Both the position numbers and the translations under genes were made by a program. Shown here piece after piece: positions 13,884 to 20,633 of a stretch of DNA of 20,633 bases. The stretch's first letter is position 1; each line of letters starts with the position of its first letter. The notes under the pieces were generated by a model. The model searched no databases. It saw nothing but the letters and a program-made list of their open reading frames with translations, and was not told the DNA's origin. This stretch comes from JBAWAP01 sp049589355 (GTDB taxonomy: Bacteria; Chloroflexota; Anaerolineae; VGOG01). Where the stretch lies: NCBI GenBank assembly GCA_049589355.1, contig JBAWAP010000138.1:1-20633 (forward strand). The letters are read 5' to 3'.

Positions 13884-14399
13884 TCACCATCCTTTTATGA
13901 ACTCTCGCCACTCTTTGTTTTCTTTCAAGTATCGGCCGAAGAGATAGCTGCTCGTGGCACGGGGTTCATAGGGATGCTGCAGCAACTGCATGTGTGCCTC
14001 CTGGAGAGCCCGGCCGCCCTTTCGACGGTTACAGGCTGGACAGGCGCTCACCAAATTTTCCCACTCATGCTGCCCTCCATGATGGCGTGGGACGACGTGA
14101 TCCACGGTCAAGTTCCTTGATTCTCGGCCACAATATTGGCAGGTGTAGTTGTCCCGCCGGAAGATCTCCTTCTTAGTGAGCTTCACCCGAGGGTAAGGTC
14201 GCCTGATCATATAGCCTAGCTTTATCACCGAGGGGCACAAAAAGGTAGTGGAGGGAGTACGGATGACCCCTCGGCTATTCTCCAAAACTTCGGCCTTACC
14301 CACCACGACCAAGATGATAGCCCGCTTGACGTTGCAGACGTTCAGCGGTTCGTAGTTTAAGTTGAGGACAAGAACTGGGGAATCTAACAGGCTGTTCAA
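13884..14399 (-). CDS. HNH endonuclease family protein
   Basis: This 171-aa protein belongs to a widespread chromosomal HNH family of poorly defined role; some members are linked to DNA repair. The N-terminal part, VLVLNLNYEPLNVCNVKRA, is characteristic of this family. The nuclease domain has CQYC (87-90), TVDHVVPRHHGG with D100-H101, N115, and CPAC (120-123) as the second zinc pair. The start is a TTG at 14399. It is supported by GAGGAG about 6 bases upstream and by the position of the conserved N-terminus. A consensus promoter lies at 14433-14461, overlapping the end of the upstream glycosyltransferase gene. No phage genes are nearby. Confidence 0.88.
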   Translation of the reverse strand: MNSLLDSPVLVLNLNYEPLNVCNVKRAIILVVVGKAEVLENSRGVIRTPSTTFLCPSVIKLGYMIRRPYPRVKLTKKEIFRRDNYTCQYCGRESRNLTVDHVVPRHHGGQHEWENLVSACPACNRRKGGRALQEAHMQLLQHPYEPRATSSYLFGRYLKENKEWREFIKGW

Positions 14400-14432
14400 C
14401 TGAGTCTCCTCTGGTTCTCAGATCTGTTGCCG

Positions 14433-14461
14433 ATTATAGCACAATCTTTCAATTAGGTCAA
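14433..14461 (-). promoter_or_regulatory. Promoter for the HNH gene
   Basis: On the minus strand, TTGACC (14456-14461) has a 17-base spacer and a perfect TATAAT (14433-14438). The -35 box overlaps the stop codon of the upstream glycosyltransferase gene. Confidence 0.78.
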
Positions 14462-15243
14462 AACCTGCTTTGCCACAGCCGCCTCAGGCGCACGTGCATT
14501 ACTAAAGTGTAGTAGGCCATCAAGAGGCTCAAGAGCAGCCCGTGAAAGCCATCTTTGTAGCCTTCCAATAAGATGTAGCGCCGCCTGAACTCCCTGAGGG
14601 GCTGCAAAATGAAGTTATGGGGCTTAGGCCGGACACCCTGGTCGAAGAGGATCCTGGCATCGTAATCAGTGTAGCGATTCTGCCTCTCGATGAATTGAGC
14701 CAAGGTTTCGTAATTGTAGTGAATCAGGGGATTCTCCAAGTACCCCTCCTCGCCATCCAAGATGACTAGCTCGTGAACTTCGCGCTTCGGATCGTAGCGG
14801 GCCTTGCCATGCCGCAGGAGGCGCAGTTGATGGTCGGGATACCAGCCGGCGTGGCGGATCACTCGGCCGAAGATATAATTGTGGCGTGGAACCCACCAGC
14901 CAGTTCGCGATTCATCCTGGATGACACGATGCACCTCGGCCGCCAGCTCCGGCGTGGCTCGCTCGTCAGCGTCAACAAAGAAGACCCAGTCGCTATCAAC
15001 AGTGTCCAGGGCAGCGTTGCGCTGCTGGGCGAAGTTCTGGAAAGGATGCTGGGCAACCGTCGCGCCCAATTCTTGCGCGATCTCCACCGTCCTATCCTGA
15101 CTGAAGGCATCGAAGACCACGACCTCATCGGCCCATTGCACGCTGGCGATGCAGTCGGCGATATTCTGCTCCTCATTTTTGGTGAGGATGATGACGGTTA
15201 GCTTTGGCCTGTTTTTCATCTCCGCCGTGAACGCGAGACTCAT
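14458..15243 (-). CDS. Family 2 glycosyltransferase (WaaE/KdtX-like)
   Basis: This 261-aa enzyme probably transfers a sugar from a nucleotide donor to a cell-surface glycan or lipid at the inner face of the membrane. The GT-A fold begins LTVIILTKNEEQNIADCI near residues 15-32. DEVVVFDAFSQDRT follows, and the metal-binding DxD is FVDADE near residues 89-94. HAGWYPDHQLRLLRHGKARY and EVHE match the WaaE-like subgroup. The C-terminus (GLLLSLLMAYYTLVMHVRL) is hydrophobic and may contact the membrane. The start is uncertain. The ATG at 15243 has no ribosome-binding site, and the ATG at 15219 has GGCGGAG directly against it. A palindrome-rich gap separates it from the next gene. Confidence 0.88.
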   Translation of the reverse strand: MSLAFTAEMKNRPKLTVIILTKNEEQNIADCIASVQWADEVVVFDAFSQDRTVEIAQELGATVAQHPFQNFAQQRNAALDTVDSDWVFFVDADERATPELAAEVHRVIQDESRTGWWVPRHNYIFGRVIRHAGWYPDHQLRLLRHGKARYDPKREVHELVILDGEEGYLENPLIHYNYETLAQFIERQNRYTDYDARILFDQGVRPKPHNFILQPLREFRRRYILLEGYKDGFHGLLLSLLMAYYTLVMHVRLRRLWQSRF

Positions 15244-15294
15244 AGATGATTGTTCGGCGTATGGAATGTGCCATTATGAATTGCGCATGCGAGG

Positions 15295-15498
15295 AGTTGC
15301 AGACTCACTCTTCCTCAGGCGTCTCCTGACAGGAGAGGCAGTTGCAGACTACACTTTTCAAAGTGTAGTGCTTCAAAAGCAAGAACATCTGCGGTTCATG
15401 CGGACACCACACATTGAAATGTGTGGATTGAGGGTGTGATCGCTTGAAAGTCGGGCATGAGTCCATTGCGAACGCATCCCAATCAATGACGCACCCTC
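15295..15498. repeat. Palindrome-rich intergenic region between the glycosyltransferase and KTSC genes
   Basis: Several structures lie in about 200 bp. AGTTGCAGACT occurs twice in direct orientation (15295-15305, 15340-15350). CTCCTGACAGGAG forms a small hairpin. ACTACACTTT/AAAGTGTAGT (15348-15369) and CCACACATT/AATGTGTGG (15407-15426) are near-perfect palindromes with 2-base centres. GAGGGTG (15430-15436) pairs with CACCCTC (15492-15498). No gene is visible here. The region could be a structured RNA, a cluster of protein-binding sites, or a decayed mobile element. Confidence 0.55.
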
Positions 15499-15524
15499 CA
15501 CGCTGACGCAGGGCCAAAACTCAT

Positions 15525-15737
15525 TTATGAGACTTGGTAGTAGGGATACATATCAATGATGTTCGCCCGCATGTATCGCCCTTTAGACTCGGCGTTCATC
15601 AGACCCTCATACTCTTCTGGGGGCACGTCCTCGTAGCGATAGATGTTCCCATTGTTGAAGACAACCTCCAGCGTCTGGGTCTCGGCGTCGTAGCCGACGG
15701 CGTGAATCATGCTGGATTCGACGGTTATCAGTTTCAT
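15525..15737 (-). CDS. KTSC domain protein
   Basis: This 70-aa protein has the small KTSC fold, named for Lys-Thr-Ser-Cys signatures in other members. The motifs are VESSMIHAVGYDAETQTLEV, then FNNGNIYRYEDVP and EEYEGLMNAESKGRYM. The domain is found alone or fused to other domains; its molecular role is not settled, and RNA-related functions have been proposed. The ATG at 15737 is preferred over the upstream one at 15758 because GGGGAGGGAG lies just before it. The upstream region carries the GTCATTGCGAGC repeat. Confidence 0.88.
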   Translation of the reverse strand: MKLITVESSMIHAVGYDAETQTLEVVFNNGNIYRYEDVPPEEYEGLMNAESKGRYMRANIIDMYPYYQVS

Positions 15738-15753
15738 TGGCTCCCTCCCCTCT

Positions 15754-15895
15754 GTCATTGCGAGCCCTTCGATACCTCAGGGTAAACTCCGCAAAGCAAT
15801 CTCCTCTTGTGTCATTGCGAGCGACCGTAGGGAGCGAAGCAATCCCCTCCGTCGCGGGCCGAGGATTGCTTCGTCGCTGTGCTCCTCGCAATGAC
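15754..15895. repeat. GTCATTGCGAGC-type dispersed inverted repeat (MITE-like)
   Basis: GTCATTGCGAG(C/G) appears twice forward (15754-15765, 15811-15822) and once inverted as CCTCGCAATGAC (15884-15895). The 15811-15895 part is a long imperfect palindrome: GAAGCAATCCCCTC pairs with GAGGATTGCTTC. The first copy, with AAGCAATCTC at about 15794-15803, looks like an extra left half. Repeats with this core are known to be dispersed in many bacterial genomes, including Chloroflexota. It ends 4 bp before the stop codon of the next glycosyltransferase. Confidence 0.8.
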
Positions 15896-15898
15896 ATT

Positions 15899-16876
15899 TT
15901 ACGACATTTCTCTCACCGTCCGATAGGCTGCCAGACAGCTCTCCAACTCCGCTTCGCTGATCTCGCCTCGCTCATGCGCCGCTAGAGTTCGACGCGTCTC
16001 TGCTCGCAGCCCCAGTCGCACAATACGGCGCACGGCCCACTGATAGAAATGGCTATAGTGCTTCTCGAAGAGTAGATAGCGGCTTCTCCACAAAGCCACA
16101 AACATCTCTCCTCGTACCTGCTTGGTGCTCTTTGCCACGTGGTGCACAACCTCGGCCCTGGGCACGCAGTAGATACCCCAGCCAGCTTTTTTCATCCTCA
16201 TGCACCAATCTATCTCCTCGCAATAAATGAAGAACCTCTCGTCCAGGAGGCCCACCTCTTGGATGGCCTCCCCTCGCACCATCAGCGCCGCCCCAAGGGG
16301 GTGGTCAATAGGGAAAGGCTCCCCGCGCTCGTAGAGCCTGCGGGGGTAGCGACCGTTGAGGTGGGAGCCTAGCAGGCGATAGTGGAGGGGGAAAAAGTCG
16401 AGGAAAGCCTGGGCCAGGGTTGGGAAGGCAAAGGCCGAGTGTTGTAGGCGGTCATCGGGGTAGAGCAGCTTGGCTCCGGCCACACCGGCGTGGGGGTTCT
16501 CGTCCAGGAAACGCACCATCGTGGTGAGGGCATCATCGAGCACCTCGGTGTCGGGGTTCAGCAGAAGAACGTAGCGGGGCAGTTCGTGAGTCCCAGCCGA
16601 GGGAAACCCCATCGCTTGCAGAGCCTGGTTGTTAGCAGCGGCGAAGCCGGCGTTTGTCTCGTTGGCGATGAGCCTCGCCTGGGGGAAGCGCCCTCGCACC
16701 ATCTCGGCGCTTCCGTCCGTCGAGGCGTTATCCACCACCCACACCTCGCCCGTCAGATTCGAGCTCCTCAGGCTTTCGTACACCGAGGTCAGGCAACCCT
16801 CCAGCAACTCCCGCACGTTCCAACTGACGATCACAATGGCCAAGTCCAAAGGCAACCCTACTCCCTGCAAAAACAA
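15899..16876 (-). CDS. Family 2 glycosyltransferase (rhamnosyltransferase-like)
   Basis: This 325-aa enzyme probably adds a sugar, by likeness rhamnose, to a surface polysaccharide. The GT-A domain begins LAIVIVSWNVRELLEGCLTS. It continues EVWVVDNASTDGS and NAGFAAANNQ. The DxD-type motif is LLLNPDTEV. The acceptor-side motif is DHPLGAALMVRG, with DERFFIYCEEIDWCMRMKKA later, as in WbbL/WcaE-like rhamnosyltransferases. The C-terminal part is helical and basic. The TTG at 16876 is a possible start. TTG at 16855, with GGGAG just upstream, is an equal alternative and would shorten it by 7 residues. It has its own -10 box at 16901-16906 and is not contiguous with the other glycosyltransferase. Confidence 0.9.
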   Translation of the reverse strand: MFLQGVGLPLDLAIVIVSWNVRELLEGCLTSVYESLRSSNLTGEVWVVDNASTDGSAEMVRGRFPQARLIANETNAGFAAANNQALQAMGFPSAGTHELPRYVLLLNPDTEVLDDALTTMVRFLDENPHAGVAGAKLLYPDDRLQHSAFAFPTLAQAFLDFFPLHYRLLGSHLNGRYPRRLYERGEPFPIDHPLGAALMVRGEAIQEVGLLDERFFIYCEEIDWCMRMKKAGWGIYCVPRAEVVHHVAKSTKQVRGEMFVALWRSRYLLFEKHYSHFYQWAVRRIVRLGLRAETRRTLAAHERGEISEAELESCLAAYRTVREMS

Positions 16877-16900
16877 GATGTTCCGCCGATGTCCAGTTCA

Positions 16901-16928
16901 ATTATACTTACGGTGGGGCAAAAAGCAA
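16901..16928 (-). promoter_or_regulatory. Promoter for the rhamnosyltransferase-like gene
   Basis: On the minus strand, TTGCTT (16923-16928) has a 16-base spacer and a perfect TATAAT (16901-16906). Its -35 box lies inside the terminator of the upstream SPFH gene. Confidence 0.5.
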
Positions 16929-16962
16929 GCCCCCGTCGAGGCGACAGGGGCTCCATGCTTTT
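16921..16962 (-). terminator. Intrinsic terminator after the SPFH gene
   Basis: The inner stem AGCCCC-GTCG (16928-16938, with one unpaired base) pairs with CGAC-GGGGCT (16942-16952). Outer AAAAGC (16921-16926) pairs with GCTTTT (16957-16962). On the minus strand the stem is followed by a T-run (GCTTTTTGC). It lies 22 bases after the SPFH stop. Confidence 0.82.
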
Positions 16963-16983
16963 CTTTAATAGCGGAGGCGGTAG

Positions 16984-18273
16984 TCAATCCGCCTCCCCCT
17001 CACCAGCCCTGATCTTCTTTTGCCCCCACGGCCGCGAAGGTCCCTTTTCCATGGCCTCAAGAAGCATTCGGTCTAATGAGGGTGGAAGGATGCCAGATTC
17101 CCCGATCCTCTCAAGATAGCGGAGGAGAGCATAGTCAGTAACATCTCCTCCGGTGCGGGATATGAACTCTTTGATGCGTTCATTCTCAGCTTCAGCTTTT
17201 TGGTATTCTATCTGCTCTTCCCTTATGGCCTTTTCGAGGGCTAGCGCCTGCTCCTCTAGCTCCTCTGGCGCTGCTATGTCGAGTTCCACCTTATGGATTT
17301 TCACGCCCCAGGCAGGGGTTATTTCACCCAAGGAATCTTGTAACTTGTCCCTGAGGCGATGCACACGAGTATCAACGCCTGGCCTCGAGGAAAGTTTCTT
17401 CAGAGGGTCATAGATTTCCCCAAGATAATATCTACACACCATATCCCGGAGAAGGGCGAGGCTAGTTTCCATCGTATATGCTCTCCAGTCTGGCACAACA
17501 TAGACTGCATGGAGCACCGCTTCCTCAGAGAAGGGATACATGTCTTCGGCTGTGGGCAAGCGCCCACCCGAATCGATCTGAAAGCACACCTTTACCTCTA
17601 TGGTCAAAGGGATGCCGTCTTTGGTAAAAAACGTCTCCGTCCTGTTTTCTATTTGCATGGTCAGATCAACAACAGCACGTATAAGTTCGAAAGGCCTTTT
17701 ACGAACAAAACTCGGCGGTGCCACCCGGCTGGGGCGACCAAAGCGTTCAAAGACAGCAGCATTTCCGTGATAGATAATCGTATAGCCGATCGATCTAAAG
17801 GGCGCGAGCATGCCCCTCCGTTTTATGGTCCTCACTTCGCCTCTGCTGACGATCTCAAGAGCCCCTGCACGCTCAAGCAACAGGGAAGTTACCAGGTAGA
17901 CAAAAGATCCCCACCGGTCACCTCCATGAGAAACAAGGATTATCTCAGAGCATAAGAAGAACGCAGAAAGGACCACCGAGAGCCAGGCCATAAGCCCCGT
18001 CGTCCCTCCAATAGCGAAGAAGGCGATCTCCTCAGCTATAGTTATTCCGGGTGGCTTTGGTCCCCTAGCCCTGCCTACAAAACCGCCAATCACAAATGAA
18101 AGGGTAAAGGTAACAACAAGTATGGCACGGGCTAAGCCCGGCGCACGGGCAATGCGATAAGAAAGAATAGCAACTGCCACAATCACCGCCCCAACTGTAA
18201 ATCCTGTGAGCCCACCCAGGACGTAAGAGAGAATCACCACAACTAGGGCGCTAAGGGCAATGAGTCTTTTCAT
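16984..18273 (-). CDS. SPFH/band-7 domain membrane protein
   Basis: This 429-aa protein has four probable membrane helices in the first 110 residues (2-18, 22-40, 49-66, 82-108). They are followed by a cytoplasmic or juxtamembrane SPFH (stomatin/prohibitin/flotillin/HflK-C) domain from about 135 to 330. Signature segments are FFTKDGIPLTIEVKVCFQID and WGVKIHKVELDIAAPEEL. After this comes the usual charged coiled coil with Glu/Ala/Lys (EEQALALEKAIREEQIEYQK). Such proteins form membrane microdomains or regulate membrane proteases. The usual arrangement is a single N-terminal helix, so four helices are unusual. The frame is open to 18324. The ATG at 18273 is chosen because GGAGGT stands 6 bases upstream. 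A weak TATAGT at 18329-18334 may be its -10. A strong terminator follows, and a MITE-like insert lies upstream. Confidence 0.85.
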   Translation of the reverse strand: MKRLIALSALVVVILSYVLGGLTGFTVGAVIVAVAILSYRIARAPGLARAILVVTFTLSFVIGGFVGRARGPKPPGITIAEEIAFFAIGGTTGLMAWLSVVLSAFFLCSEIILVSHGGDRWGSFVYLVTSLLLERAGALEIVSRGEVRTIKRRGMLAPFRSIGYTIIYHGNAAVFERFGRPSRVAPPSFVRKRPFELIRAVVDLTMQIENRTETFFTKDGIPLTIEVKVCFQIDSGGRLPTAEDMYPFSEEAVLHAVYVVPDWRAYTMETSLALLRDMVCRYYLGEIYDPLKKLSSRPGVDTRVHRLRDKLQDSLGEITPAWGVKIHKVELDIAAPEELEEQALALEKAIREEQIEYQKAEAENERIKEFISRTGGDVTDYALLRYLERIGESGILPPSLDRMLLEAMEKGPSRPWGQKKIRAGEGEAD

Positions 18274-18363
18274 CACAACACCTCCGAAATGTTGCCTGCC
18301 TGCCGAGGTCGTCCAACCCATCATAACTACTATACCACAAATTGGCCTAAATAGGAAGTTTCC

Positions 18364-18549
18364 CCTTGCTCAGGTAGTGTATCCTTGATATTCAGGAAAT
18401 TCCGCGCCAATAAGAATGGTGGTCTGAGGTGGTCATTACCCTGAAAATGCTTCAAAACAGAGTGGTTTTTGGTATCCGCGTGGAGGTTTAGGCTGCTTTG
18501 AGCACCTACATCCAAATTTCCTAAGGGAAAGATACACTATCCTTGCTCA
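18364..18549. mobile_element. Probable MITE (about 168 bp) with terminal inverted repeats and 9-bp direct repeats
   Basis: CCTTGCTCA occurs at 18364-18372 and again at 18541-18549, flanking an element whose ends are inverted copies. The left end is TAGTGTATC (18375-18383) then AGGAAATT (18394-18401). The right end is AATTTCCT (18515-18522) then GATACACTA (18531-18539). The 9-bp direct repeats look like a target-site duplication. No transposase is encoded, although the central part carries an open frame on the minus strand with no recognisable domain. It lies about 100 bp upstream of the SPFH gene. Confidence 0.65.
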
Positions 18550-18709
18550 AGCCTGCTTGTTCCGACTGAAGGGAATAGCTGGGGGGAGAACGAGCTCTTG
18601 GCCTAAAAGGGGGTCTAGTTGGAGTCAGTAACCGGACCAGCTGCTGCAGAAAGGCCCGAAGAGGATCAGAATGCGAGCCTCTCGAAGACGAATAATTGCC
18701 TTCCATCAT
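18521..18709 (-). CDS. Possible small disordered protein (uncertain)
   Basis: An open frame of 62 codons starts at the ATG at 18709, with AGGGAG about 9 bases upstream. It begins MMEGNYSSSRGSHSD and is rich in Ser, Pro and Arg (RPPFRPRARSPPSYS). It has no domain and no membrane helix. Its 3' end runs into the right arm of the MITE-like element, so its present C-terminus may have been made by that insertion. It follows the coiled-coil membrane protein gene on the same strand. The codon pattern is not convincing, and it may not be a gene. Otherwise 18550-18783 holds nothing I recognise. Confidence 0.25.
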   Translation of the reverse strand: MMEGNYSSSRGSHSDPLRAFLQQLVRLLTPTRPPFRPRARSPPSYSLQSEQAGLSKDSVSFP

Positions 18710-18783
18710 CTGGTTCTTCTCCCTGTCGTTACGTTGAGATCTAGCCGATCTAGACACCCAAGTGTACCTGAAGAGATTAGCGA

Positions 18784-19335
18784 CTACAACAGAGTTACAC
18801 TAGCAGTTAGAATGGCGGCACCAAGAACCAGCAACGCCAGCGCGGTAGTAGAATTCTTAGCCGGGACCCGAGTACGTTGCAGGAGACCGGGGAAAGGAAC
18901 TACCCGGCGATTTTCTTGGGTGACTCCAGCAGCGGCTTGCTTCTCCTGTCTCAAGAGAGCAAAGCCAGCGCAAAAGAGACGGAAAGCCTCAGCACCGCCT
19001 AGCACAACAAAAACCCCAAGGCTAATCATCGCAGCTAGCTCGAACAACCTGGATTTGAGCTGGGCACCACGGTTCATGAGTTCCAGCTCTTTGGCTCGGC
19101 GCGCCCGGAGTGCCTCAAGATTTATGGTCGTTTCTTCCTGGATCCTCTTTAACTCGATTTGCCGAAGTTCTTGGTCAAACTTGTACTGGTCTGCAAGTGC
19201 ATCCGTCTCTACATCCATCCGGCGTGCTTCGGCAGTTCGGGTGTGTTGGTTGAGTATATCGGTTTGCGAGAGCGTGAACCCGAGTAAAACCGCGCCCAGC
19301 AGAACCACAATCGGGACGAACGATAAGGCTTTCAT
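18784..19335 (-). CDS. Coiled-coil membrane protein of unknown function
   Basis: This 183-aa protein has a likely N-terminal membrane helix (ALSFVPIVVLLGAVLLGF, about 3-22). A long charged helical stretch of about 60 residues follows (EARRMDVETDAL, FDQELRQIELKRIQEE, LRARRAKELELM), which looks like a coiled coil. A second hydrophobic helix (LAAMISLGVFVVLGGA) comes next. After a basic region there is a third (TTALALLVLGAAILTASVTLL) at the C-terminus. No enzyme motif is seen. The ATG at 19335 is used because GGAGGA lies 7 bases upstream; the frame is open to 19359. It is on the same strand as the SPFH and zinc-finger genes. A structural or scaffolding role at the membrane is an inference. Confidence 0.7.
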   Translation of the reverse strand: MKALSFVPIVVLLGAVLLGFTLSQTDILNQHTRTAEARRMDVETDALADQYKFDQELRQIELKRIQEETTINLEALRARRAKELELMNRGAQLKSRLFELAAMISLGVFVVLGGAEAFRLFCAGFALLRQEKQAAAGVTQENRRVVPFPGLLQRTRVPAKNSTTALALLVLGAAILTASVTLL

Positions 19336-19398
19336 TTCCCTTTCCTCCTCCCGGCACATGGCCGGCTAACCACAACTGCGGTCCTTCCATTGCGTCTT

Positions 19399-19767
19399 TC
19401 ACGCTGCATAACTTCGGGATCTACGTGCCTCTTGCTCGGCGCGCCGCTGGCACCTGACACAGCGGGTGACACCTACCAAGGTATCCAGCCGTGCAGTTTC
19501 AATGGGTTGACCACAGTCCTCGCACACATTGGCGAGCCCCTGAGCAACACGTTTCTCAGCATGTACCAATTCCCGGTGTTTTCGCCACAGGTACTGACAG
19601 AGCGCAATGGCTTTGGCTCGCTCCATCAGATCGTTGGCATTGTCGGCGTCATCGCCTCTCGAATCGGATCCCTGGCGCAACTGAATACTGAACTTCTCGG
19701 CTTGCGCCTGCACACGCTCAAGCTCCTCATAGATCTGACTGCGTCCTCGCAGACCTACTGTTGTCAT
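19399..19767 (-). CDS. DksA/TraR family C4 zinc-finger protein
   Basis: This 122-aa protein has the C-terminal DksA/TraR zinc finger: CEDCGQPIETARLD near residues 82-95, then CVRC near residues 102-105. The N-terminal 80 residues are helical and acidic (QIYEELERVQAQAEKF), as in the coiled coil that DksA inserts into the RNA polymerase secondary channel. The DxxDA tip motif of true DksA is not obvious (GDDADNAND is the nearest), so a TraR-like or YbiI-like regulator is also possible. Its start has GGGGGG about 8 bases upstream. A TATAAT at 19883-19888 on the minus strand may be its -10, but no good -35 was found. It lies 63 bp upstream of the coiled-coil membrane protein gene. Confidence 0.82.
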   Translation of the reverse strand: MTTVGLRGRSQIYEELERVQAQAEKFSIQLRQGSDSRGDDADNANDLMERAKAIALCQYLWRKHRELVHAEKRVAQGLANVCEDCGQPIETARLDTLVGVTRCVRCQRRAEQEARRSRSYAA

Positions 19768-19892
19768 TGGCTATGCCCCCCGTTTTGTTCGTGAGAGAAT
19801 AACAACCAAAGGTGTCCTTAGTCGCTGTGACTGCAAGCTCTCCGTACGAAAAGGTTCATGTCATTTCCTACAAGCTACTCGTATTATAAACC

Positions 19893-19925
19893 AAAAAGGC
19901 CAGCCGTGTTGCTCACGGCTGGCCT
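19893..19925 (-). terminator. Intrinsic terminator after the winged-helix regulator
   Basis: A perfect 12-bp stem, AGGCCAGCCGTG (19897-19908) with CACGGCTGGCCT (19914-19925), has a 5-base loop. On the minus strand it is followed by TTTTT. It ends transcription of the regulator gene about 110 bases after its stop. Confidence 0.9.
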
Positions 19926-20036
19926 GCAATTGTATGCGAACAGATGATAACTAGCTTGTACCTGTCACAGTTCTATAACGGAAAGATGTTGGTGTGGCAC
20001 CGAAAGATGACAAAAAGATGCGAGCAGAACACATCA

Positions 20037-20633
20037 TCACAGGTAGTCTTCATCCTCCTGGCAGAGCATGTAGCCCTTCCTGCGAATGGTACGGATGTAG
20101 CAGGGATGATCAGGGTCAGGCTCTATCTTGTTCCGCAGACGGCCTATGGTGGTGTTGATCCGATTCGCTTCTTGCTTGTTTCCTAGATATTTGCCTCCAA
20201 GCGCTTCCTCTACAATGAGGCGGCGCGTGCAGACTCGTCCAGCATTGTTGTACAAGCAGAGCAGCAGGTCGAATTCGGAGGAGCTCAGCCTCACTTGCCT
20301 CCCCTCGACCCATACCTGGCGACTGGCTTCGTCTATCCTGATCCCCCTTGTAAAGACAGAACCACCCCCAGGAGAGGCCTGTGCTATTTGCATCATCTTA
20401 CCCCAGATCATGGCTGCAGCGAGGAGAGCATGAGCCAGGCGAGCCATTTCCTGTCGGGTGTGCTTGAGATCAGGAGTGTAGCCTGCTACACTGCTCATGG
20501 CACAGAGAAGTAGCCCCTTGTAGTATGGTATAGGATCTCCTCCTCCGGAATGGAAAGCGAGACGTCGAATCTCCTGAACAACACTGAGAGCCTTTCGAAA
20601 CTGAGGGTCTATATCCTGGATATACAAACGTTC
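20037..20633 (-). CDS. Winged-helix (OmpR/PhoB-type) transcriptional regulator, 5' end outside window
   Basis: About 198 residues are visible and the frame runs off the window edge. The C-terminal 105 residues form an OmpR/PhoB winged helix: IRIDEASRQVWVEGRQVRLS leads into SSEFDLLLCLYNNAGRVCTR, then the recognition helix region NRINTTIGRLRNKIEPDP and the wing IRTIRRKGYML. The N-terminal part seen here (IQDIDPQFRKALSVVQEIRR, later ARLAHALLAAAMIW) is helical and does not show the receiver-domain aspartate or lysine motifs. It is probably not a classical response regulator receiver. A TTG at 20627 could be a start, but continuity to the edge suggests truncation. A strong terminator follows. Confidence 0.82.
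   Translation of the reverse strand, partial: ERLYIQDIDPQFRKALSVVQEIRRLAFHSGGGDPIPYYKGLLLCAMSSVAGYTPDLKHTRQEMARLAHALLAAAMIWGKMMQIAQASPGGGSVFTRGIRIDEASRQVWVEGRQVRLSSSEFDLLLCLYNNAGRVCTRRLIVEEALGGKYLGNKQEANRINTTIGRLRNKIEPDPDHPCYIRTIRRKGYMLCQEDEDYL

Noticed and set aside
13830..14120. Plus-strand open frame of 96 codons near the HNH gene
   Set aside because: It is antisense to the well-supported HNH nuclease gene and crosses the terminator hairpin.
15295..15350. Two AGTTGCAGACT direct repeats with a 34-bp spacer, like a minimal CRISPR unit
   Set aside because: Only two copies of 11 bp exist, they are not followed by further repeats, and the surrounding region is a set of unrelated palindromes.
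18330..18515. Minus-strand open frame of 61 codons in the MITE-like element
   Set aside because: It has no ribosome-binding site or recognisable domain and lies almost wholly between the inverted repeats; most likely non-coding.
20037..20633. Classical two-component response regulator
   Set aside because: The visible N-terminal part lacks receiver-domain motifs (phospho-accepting Asp, conserved Lys); only the winged-helix domain is supported.

Overview
The window looks like a chromosomal segment from a thermophilic or environmental bacterium, most likely of the phylum Chloroflexota. This placement is inferred from gene content: a Thr/Pro-rich RodZ next to rimO, a very short Flp-type pilin, HNH and KTSC proteins, SPFH membrane proteins, and a GTCATTGCGAGC-type intergenic repeat. 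Promoters are of ordinary sigma-70 type. No rRNA or tRNA gene was seen, and no recognisable CRISPR array.

Layout. 1-2125 (minus): rodZ, a HhH-GPD DNA glycosylase and the 5' end of rimO. 2305-4907 (plus): rplI (L9), a small zinc-ribbon protein and hutH. A 75-bp three-way-junction palindrome (4909-4983) separates hutH from the next block.

4993-10064 (minus): the most interesting region, an operon of three overlapping genes read from a good promoter at 10175-10203. The first gene encodes a 1073-aa protein with at least three Cas7-like RAMP modules and a long helical segment. The second encodes a 294-aa zinc-ribbon protein of unknown function. The third encodes a Cas6-type crRNA-processing RAMP. 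There is no Cas10, Cas1, Cas2 or array in the window, so this resembles a minimal fused type III-like effector. It is comparable in concept to Cas7-11/gRAMP, but shorter and paired with its own Cas6. rtcA (RNA 3'-phosphate cyclase) lies directly upstream on the same strand.

10250-13694: rtcA (minus) is divergent from a 50-aa Flp-family pilin and comF, followed by hpf and a low-molecular-weight protein phosphatase, each with clear terminators or promoters. 13700-16876: an HNH endonuclease, two family-2 glycosyltransferases and a KTSC protein (all minus), separated by palindromic intergenic repeats. 16984-20633 (minus): an SPFH/band-7 membrane protein, a coiled-coil membrane protein, a DksA/TraR-type zinc finger and a winged-helix regulator cut by the window edge. 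A probable MITE (18364-18549, with 9-bp direct repeats) sits within this last group.

Limits: all family calls come from reading motifs by eye. No homology search, structure prediction or repeat search was run.
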